Source of the DNA: Mauremys mutica
Lineage: Eukaryota > Chordata > Testudines > Geoemydidae
NCBI RefSeq assembly: GCF_020497125.1
Contig: NC_059084.1
Coordinates: forward strand, 3,251,501 to 3,315,500
Direction of reading: 5' to 3'
DNA length: 64,000 nt
The translations under genes and the position numbers were made by a program. A model generated the notes under the pieces. It saw only the letters and a list, made by a program, of their open reading frames with translations. It was not told where the DNA came from and made no database searches. Shown here piece after piece: positions 57,601 through 64,000 of the stretch (position 1 is the stretch's first letter; every line of letters starts with the position of its first letter).

Positions 57601-60600
57601 GTGAATACGTCCAACCTATTATTGTAGATGACACTGGAATCCCTGCAGTGCCTTTGCCGATAAAAGATACAAACTAGAGGCCATTTTTCCTCTCCTCCCA
57701 AATGCATTAGTGCAGCAAGAGTGCAGGAGGAGATCTGAGCGCTTTCATTTAAGAAGGGCAGCTAGCAAGGTCCTTTTCTGGACCTGGACCGGCAGCATTG
57801 TGCACAGACCAGACTCCAGGGTCGGGCGATAGTTTTGGCAGCTGCCGAAGTACCTTGTGGCACGTCTTAACGACTCTTCTGCGCAGCACTTGCAGAAGGG
57901 CCCGCGTTCCTGCATGCACACTTGCATTTGTCTCTCCACTGCAGTGCGTGAAGTCGGGATTATCTCTTCAGTTCTGTTGGGCCAAAGGCAGGTGTTGATG
58001 GAGTATCCTTATCCTCAGTCATTGGTGTGGAAGTTATGGGGCTTTGAGGGGTTTTCCCCTTGAAGAGACCTTCCCTAGGCTGCCGTACTCTGGGTACAGT
58101 CAGAGGCTAGGAGAGACATGCATGTTCACACCAGAGTTTGTTCATTAGAATCGTAGAAGATTAGGGTTGGAAGATACCTCAGGAGGTATCTAGTCCAACC
58201 CCCTGCTCAAAGCAGGACCAATCCCCAACTAAATCATCCCAGCCAGGGCTTTGTCAAGCCGGGCCTTAAAAACCTCTAAGGATGGAGATTCCACCACCTC
58301 CCTAGGTAACCCCTTCCAGTGCTTCACCACCTTCCTAGTTTCCTAATATCCAACCTAGACCTCCCGCACTGCAACATGAGACCATTGCTCCTTGTTCTGT
58401 CATCTGGTACCACTGAGAACAGTCAAGTTCCATCCTCTTTGAAACCCCCCTTCAGATTCACAACATCCCCGGACAGGGGTTATTTCACTATTGATTGTGT
58501 CAATGCCTTGCTAGAGGTATCTCCAGAGTGGCCATGAGAGAAGCCCAGAGGTGGCCTATCAGACAGATGTTTTGGGAATAGCAGGGTTGACTTTGCTATA
58601 AATAAAACACAATGGGATTCCAGCGGGCTCAGGAGAGTGTTGGGCTTGTGGTGTGAAGGGGGGGGTGAGGGAGGAGAGAACAGAACAGAAGGGGGTGGGG
58701 GAGGAGAGTTCTGAGTGGCTCCAAACCAAAATGGCACCTGAGGCAAAATTCACACCATTGCTGTCATTGGGCTCAAGACCCTTGCCGTAAGACAGGGTGG
58801 ATTGGTGCCCGTTAGCCCAGCCCCGGTAGGGGCAGCTCTATGTATTTTGCTGCCCCAGGCACGGCAGTCAGGTGGGTTTTGGTGGCGCGCCTGCAGGAGG
58901 TCTGCTGGTAACGTGGATTCGGTGGCATGCCTGCGGGAGGTCCGCCGGTCCTGCGCCTTTGGCGTACCTGCTGCCGAATTGCCACCGAAGCCGCGGGACC
59001 AGCGGACCTTCCGCAGGCCTGTCGCCAAAGGGACCAGCAGGCCGCCCCCCGTGGCTTGCCGCCCCCGGCACGCGCTTGGAGCACTGGTGCCTGGCGCCGC
59101 CCCTGGCCCCGGTCTGCGGTGCCCTCTGTAGGGCTGCTGGAGAGCGGTAGAAGCTCTTTGTTGCGATGGGCAGTAGACGTGGGAGAGGGGCACAGCCGCC
59201 TTGGCCTGGCCCAGGGGATGAGGGCAGCGCCGGGTGTGCAGCTCCTCTCGGCCCCGCTGCTATTGTCGCAGTGACCGTTGCAAGACAGCCTTGCTCTGTG
59301 CCATCTTGATCCCCGCTGTTTGTTTTGTCCTTTTGTCTTGCGTGTGCCTGTGCCCGTGGTGTTTGGAAGCCGGGGGTTTTGTGGAAGGAGTGGCTTGGCC
59401 TCGTTCTTTAAGTCTGCAGCCCCCCCTGCCACTCCGACTGAGAACCAGCCTCTTCTCCCTGCCTCCAGGCGCCCCTCTCCCCCCGTCAGCATGCGGGACA
59501 CCTACGGCACCTCGTCGCTGAGCAGCAGCAGCAACTCGGGCTCCTGCAAGGGCAGCGACAGCAGCCCCACCCCAAGGTAACCCGTCCAGAGCGCCCCGGG
59601 GAGGCCGCCTCGCCTCGCCTCGCCCACCTGCTCCGCTGACCGTCCGTCCTGCCGCGTGGAACGGGGCACGGGCCTGTCAGTGGCTCAGTGAGATTTCCCC
59701 GAGGGAGTCTTGTTTGTGGACGGCTCTAAGGCAGAGTCTGAAAGCCCTTGCCCGGTCACTGGCTCTGCTGGCAAAGAGCAGCGTTAGGGTCTGCGGCACG
59801 GGCTTGAACCCCCTCAAATCCCTTCGTCCCGTAGGTTCCCGTCCCCGCAGGGCTGGGGCTGGCGGGACTTGTGCACGTGCAGTCAGGCGGGCGGGGCACT
59901 GTGAGGGGGTGGAACGGCTGATCTGCCGGTAGGTCGTGTCAGAGGAAAGTTTCGCCCTGGTGTCCTTGTCCAAAAATTTCCCCGTCTCTGCTCCATTTTC
60001 TTTCCCGCCCATCACCTCGATTTCCAAGCACCCTTTTTCCTTTGTCGCCTTTCCCGCCATCACACACGCTTTTGCACAGCGCACTGTGTGCCTCTTGTGT
60101 GCTCCCCTCCCGCACGCCCTGGTGACGTACTGTGAGATCCTTCGGGAGGAACAGCACCATGGAAACAAGAGGTGGTGGTCCTTGTCCCTTTGTGATGCCC
60201 GGCGGATGTTGGACTGGAAAGCAGGAGACTGGTGGACTGTTTGGAAGAGGAGAATTTTGACTCTCCCCTGGGATAAAGGACAGTTGAGCATGGAGCACAT
60301 GAAATGGCCCCAAATATTAAACACAGCTGCCGTTGCATTTCTTTCCCCCTTGGGAGTAGAACTGCTGGGCCCGGGGATGCTGTGCAATGCAGTGGTACTT
60401 GCTGCAGACAGCTGAGCTGGTCCCAGGGCTATAATGGATCGTTTCTATCCCTCGTCTCCACTCCCAGACCTGGTTCCTCAATGAATGGCCCAAGCTCATC
60501 ATGGAGAAACTGACCAACTTCTCGCTCTAAGTAAATGTATGGCCCCCTCCGAGTTTGCTGAGAAGGACTTAGCGGCTCAGAAACCCCCCTATCTCTGCAT

Positions 60601-63330
60601 TACAGCTACTGTGAGCCCCTCTGCTCTCTGTCTGGCACCAATTCTTTGCTTGCCTGTCGTCTGTGTGTATTGCAGCTGGCAGAACAGATCTCCAGTGCTG
60701 TGGCAATAGCACTTTGCAGACACAATGCACAGCTGGCTTGGTTTGTCGCATGCCTCTTGGCCCTCCTTGTGCTGCACGTCAGATCTGGGCCTTGCTGTAT
60801 CATGTGTGTCTTGTCGTGCCTGACTCAGCCAGTACAACAGAAAGTGTGAGGGCTGAGTAAACGTCGGCGTCGTGTGAGGGCTGAGTAAACGTCGGTCGAC
60901 GTCGTGTGAGGGCTGAGTAAACGTCGGTCGACGTCGTGTGAGGGCTGAGTAAACGTCGGTCGGTGTCGTGTGAGGGCTGAGTAAACGTCGGTCGGCGTCG
61001 CGTGAGGGCTGAGTAAACGTCGGTCGGTGTCGCGTGAGGGCTGAGTAAACGTCGGCGTCGCGTGAGGGCTGAGTAAACGTCGGCGTCGCGTGAGGGCTGA
61101 GTAAACGTCGGTCGGCGTCGCGTGAGGGCCGAGTAAACGTCGGTCGGCGTCGCGTGAGGGCCGAGTAAACGTCGGTCGGCGTCGCGTGAGGGCCGAGTAA
61201 ACGTCGGTCGGCGTCGCGTGAGGGCTGAGTAAACGTCGGTCGGCATCGCGTGAGGGCTGAGTAAACGTCGGCCGGCGTCGCGTGAGGGCCGAGTAAACGT
61301 CGGTGTCGTGGCCAGGGGATAAATGACATGGGGTTTAGCAGCTGAGAAGATATTTCTGCTTTTCCTCTCCCCCCGTTGCCATGCTCTGCTCCCCAGTTAC
61401 TGAGTGCACTTCCATTGACTTCAGGGCAGCTGTGCTGATTAACCCTAGTGGAGAATATGGCTCGTTGTCTGCAGTGTGTTGTGTGTTTAGGGTTGGGGCT
61501 GTATCGAAGCCCATTCCAGATGGGCCCCCAAATCTCCTGGGTTCTCCAGAGGCGCACACAGTCCAAGGGTGCCTTGCCAGGACAGATATTCTGCTTTGAA
61601 TTTCTAAATGAATTCCCTGTTTGGGACACCGATGGACTAATGATACCAGCCAGAGTCTGCAGCTAGACACTGCACTGGGCTTCCTCACATAGCTCTGGCA
61701 ATGACCCACAATAGGGTGACCAGATGTCCTGATTTTATAGGGACAGTCCCAATTTTGGGGTCTTTTTCTTATATAGGTTCCTATTACCCCCCAACCCCCA
61801 TTCCTGATTTTTTACACTTGCTGTCTGGTCACCCTACCCACAACTCTCCTCCCTGCTGTTCCAGCCCCAGGCCCCCATGCAGTCGGGTCAATTCATTTCC
61901 ATCCTGAGAGGCAGCCCCCTCTTCTAGTTCAGCCCTGGCCTTCTTGAGCAGCGGCGGCTAATCATGCCCCATTGTCCAGTGGCTTTGTGCTGTGGACAGG
62001 TGGCAGCCATCAAGCTTTATTTGCGCACCTGATGCCCCCAGGATTTGAACGTAGGTGTGCAGGAGCAAAAAGCTAGCCCATGATTGACTACTCACCCCGG
62101 CCCTTAGAGTCCTCGGGTGACCCTTCGTGGCCACGAGGAGCGACTGCCTCAAGCAAGTTCTAATCCGGAGCTCTCTGCCTCTTGGAAACGTGCTCCTGGT
62201 GACGTATTCCAGGGGAGAGGTCTCACCTTGGGCTCGCTTTAGAAAATCACTAGGAATCTTGCATTGCCATGGGAGCTCGCTCAGAGAGGTCAGAGTGTTT
62301 GCTGTCTGCAGGGTTCCCCTGTCTCCTAGCAGAGCTCTGCGAAGGATCTACCCTTCTTCTAGTCCAGCTTTAGTGTTAGCGTCCCAATGTGTCAGTAACC
62401 AGGCCGGCGATGTTTCTGTAAGTGTCATTTTTAATGAACACTTCCTTTTGCTTCGGGTGGCTGTATTTTCCAGGGCTAAAGTGCAGTCCCTCTCCAGGGA
62501 GATGCCCCGGCACCCATTCTGCTGATAGCCGTGGGACTGGCCGCTGTCTGAGGGCAAGGGCCTGTCTTCAGTGTGTCCGTACAATGCTTTGTCTGCCCGT
62601 GACACTCTAGTAATAACAACAACTGTAGCTCAGGGCTGCAGCACAAATACTCTCTACCTAGCCGGGGGGTGTCCTAAGGGGTCTGGTTAGAGGACACGGC
62701 CTGCTTTAATTTCTGCATGAAAATGTGATATTCAGTAGTTCTTAATATTCCTACCACGTGTCCCACTTTAGGAATATTGGGGCTCTTACACTGCAGGGTG
62801 TTGAGGGGTGAGGGGGGCCTTCTGTTAGTCACACAGACAGGCTCCGTTCTCCAGTACCCGTCTGGGAATGCCCTCAGTGTGCTCAGCCGAGCGCACGCTG
62901 GGATCTCTCACTGGAGTCCAGGACGGTCTGTAATCCAGGAGGTTTGTGCTTCAGATCTGAGAAGTGGGGAGGAAAAGGTTAAAATTCCCCACTTGGTGAA
63001 ACTCCTCTTCCCTTTGAGCCTCCTGGCTCCTACCGGCCTGTGCCCCAGCGCCTGGCAGTGCTGGACTCAAGGAAAGGAGCTGAGCCGAGGTCTGGGGCGG
63101 AACGGCTCTGTGGGGAGCAGCGCTGACGTGGTCAGGATTGTTGTGCTTGGTGGGGTTGTTGACTGTCCGTGTTTTCCCAGGCGGCCCATCAAGTACAGTC
63201 TGTGCAGCGATAACCATGGGATAAAGCCGCCCACCCCTGAGCAGTACCTGACCCCCCTCCAGCAGAAGGAGGTCTGCATTAGACACCTGAAGGCCCGGCT
63301 GAAGGACACCCAGGAGAGACTCCAGGACAG
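57557..63330 (+). CDS. SNPH: SNPH, syntaphilin, N-terminal 100 codons (runs off the window)
   Basis: Syntaphilin is a neuronal protein that docks axonal mitochondria on microtubules and was first found as a syntaxin-1 binder. Exons 57557-57600, 59469-59576 and 63181-63330 join in phase to 302 coding bases. They encode [14 protein letters not shown], a Ser-rich disordered segment, then the conserved [20 protein letters not shown] block and the start of the coiled coil. The remaining exons, with the rest of the coiled coil and the C-terminal membrane segments, lie past 64,000. The N-terminus fits human SNPH from its third residue on; the codon at the human first Met is ATT here. The first intron from the CpG island would be about 21.7 kb. 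Confidence 0.93.
58143..58455 (-). mobile_element. CR1 LINE 3' end, antisense
   Basis: Reverse complement of the same CR1 text as 42235-42700 ('ctagtccaaccccctgctca', 'ggatggagattccaccacct'). Lies in the intron after the start-codon exon. Confidence 0.92.
58828..59105. mobile_element. hAT-type MITE, 278 bp, exact 8-bp duplication
   Basis: Starts AGGGGCAGCTCTATG and ends GGCGCCGCCCCTG. GCCCCGGT flanks both sides (58820-58827 and 59106-59113). Very GC- and CpG-rich, only about 360 bases before the second SNPH coding exon. Confidence 0.85.
59469..59576 (+). CDS. SNPH: SNPH second coding exon
   Basis: 108 nt. Encodes [20 protein letters not shown] and a Ser-rich tail ending in SDSSPTPR, matching syntaphilin. 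Acceptor CCTCCAG, donor GTAACC, phase 2 to 2. Confidence 0.95.
59577..60845. other. SNPH intron, no recognised features
   Basis: Overlapping frames on both strands (up to 236 residues) carry no known domain and no splice evidence. Confidence 0.5.
60846..61309. repeat. 28/32-bp minisatellite, 15 units
   Basis: Units read GTGAGGGCTGAGTAAACGTC plus a short GGTCGGCGTCGC-type end. By my count eleven units are 32 bases and four (the 1st, 7th, 8th and 15th) are 28, together exactly 464 bases. Variation is confined to a few sites: GCT or GCC, and the tail around GTCGA/GTCGG. Every unit carries several CpGs. Confidence 0.97.
61712..61835. mobile_element. TAGGGTGACCAGA MITE, second copy
   Basis: 124 bp, nearly identical in plan to 18412-18533. 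ACCCACAA flanks both sides (61704-61711 and 61836-61843). Confidence 0.9.
61844..63180. other. SNPH intron, no recognised features
   Basis: No repeat or extra exon recognised. The open frame over 62777-63334 is intron read through into the true exon. Confidence 0.5.
63181..63330 (+). CDS. SNPH: SNPH third coding exon, start of coiled coil
   Basis: 150 nt. Encodes [20 protein letters not shown], then [20 protein letters not shown] and KDTQERLQD. The last third has the heptad pattern of the syntaphilin coiled coil. Acceptor TTTTCCCAG, donor GTAAGT, phase 2 to 2. Confidence 0.97.
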
Positions 63331-63404
63331 GTAAGTGCTGAGGCAGGTGAGCAGGTAACAGGAGGCTCCCAGTACCAGTGGGGATGAGGGAATGGGAAGG
63401 TTGT

Positions 63405-63790
63405 AACTGAATGCGTAGGAACCTCCAAATCAGGTCAGGCCATCTAATGTGGTGTCCTGCCTCTGAGAGTGGCCAGTACCCACTGCTTCAGAGGGGGGCA
63501 CCAGAATCCATGTAGTGGGTAACTATGACCAAAGGGGAAACAGCCTTCCCAGCTGCAGGCAATTCCTGGTTGGTTTGTGCCCTAAAGCTGAGAGTTTATA
63601 TCCCTTATATAGGATGATAATGTGTAGCTGTGGATGATCTCATTATCCACATGAATAGCTAATCCCTGTGCTAATCTGACTAAGCAGTCAGTAACATCCT
63701 GTGGTGGTGAGTTCCACAGGTTAGTCAGGAGCTGTGTAAAACAAAGGGTTTCTTTTTATCAGTTTTAAATTTGTTGCCAAATTTGGGAAG
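63405..63790 (-). mobile_element. CR1-type LINE 3' region, antisense, diverged
   Basis: 'aggtcaggccatctaatgtg' and 'tggtgagttccacaggttag', then 'agttttaaatttgttgcc', follow the antisense CR1 ORF2 terminus of an older subfamily. Confidence 0.65.
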
Positions 63791-64000
63791 GAAATTTGGA
63801 GATTGCAGAGACCGCGATTTTCGCCTGGCAGGTTTGTGACTCTCCCGTTCTCCATCAAGTTGCTCTCTGATCTGATTTTCTTGAGCAGCAGATATTAGTA
63901 CACTGTGGTGTTCTTACATTTCTGCCTGTATACTGTATATTTATTGAGCGTTGTGTATGAATATAAATTCCCCTCCGACCCAATACCTAATAACTTGGTG

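Noticed and set aside
59677..60415. Overlapping 236- and 159-residue frames
   Set aside because: Opposite-strand frames of similar length over the same bases, with no domain and located in a SNPH intron.
60846..61309. CRISPR array
   Set aside because: The units are directly adjacent with no unique spacers, no cas genes exist and the context is a vertebrate intron.
60589..61629. Minus-strand 346-residue frame with repeated [24 protein letters not shown] text
   Set aside because: It is the antisense reading of the 28/32-bp array. All three antisense frames are open because the unit has no antisense stop.
62777..63334. 185-residue frame as an independent gene
   Set aside because: Its final 50 residues are the SNPH exon at 63181-63330. 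The rest is upstream intron.

Overview
The window is vertebrate nuclear DNA, most likely from a turtle. It has intron-rich genes with GT-AG splice sites, many CR1 LINE 3' ends, dozens of short hAT-like and Harbinger-like non-autonomous DNA transposons, DIRS-like and Penelope-like relics and old MIR-like SINEs. The species call is an inference from repeat style; no species marker is visible. No bacterial-type operon, CRISPR array, rRNA or tRNA gene was found.

Two protein-coding genes lie head to tail on the + strand. RAD21L1, the meiosis-specific alpha-kleisin of cohesin, runs from about 1,683 to 29,966. Its twelve coding exons are all present, and every exon junction keeps phase. Together they make 1,614 coding bases (537 codons plus stop), close to the known size of the family. 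SNPH (syntaphilin, the axonal mitochondrial anchor) follows. A CpG island at about 35.08-35.80 kb is its likely promoter and first exon. The exon with the family's N-terminal MSLPGSRR motif is at 57.5 kb, and two more coding exons are at 59.5 and 63.2 kb. The rest of SNPH lies beyond the right edge. RAD21L1 followed by SNPH in the same orientation is also the order on human chromosome 20p13, so the synteny is conserved.

Layout: 1-1,682 upstream of RAD21L1 coding; 1.7-30 kb RAD21L1 with repeat-filled introns, including a 1.64-kb hAT element built as a near-palindrome around a transposase remnant at 20.5-22.1 kb and a DIRS-like relic at 26.3-28.5 kb; 30-35 kb intergenic; 35-57.5 kb long first SNPH intron with nested transposons; 57.5-64 kb SNPH coding start. 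Two minisatellites (58-bp period at 55.7-56.2 kb and a 28/32-bp period at 60.85-61.31 kb) produce long open frames that are not genes.

The two genes do not act in one pathway: RAD21L1 works in meiotic chromosome axes and SNPH in neurons. They are neighbours by ancestry. I saw no convincing new biological system; the notable points are transposon architecture, minisatellites, and the SNPH start region.
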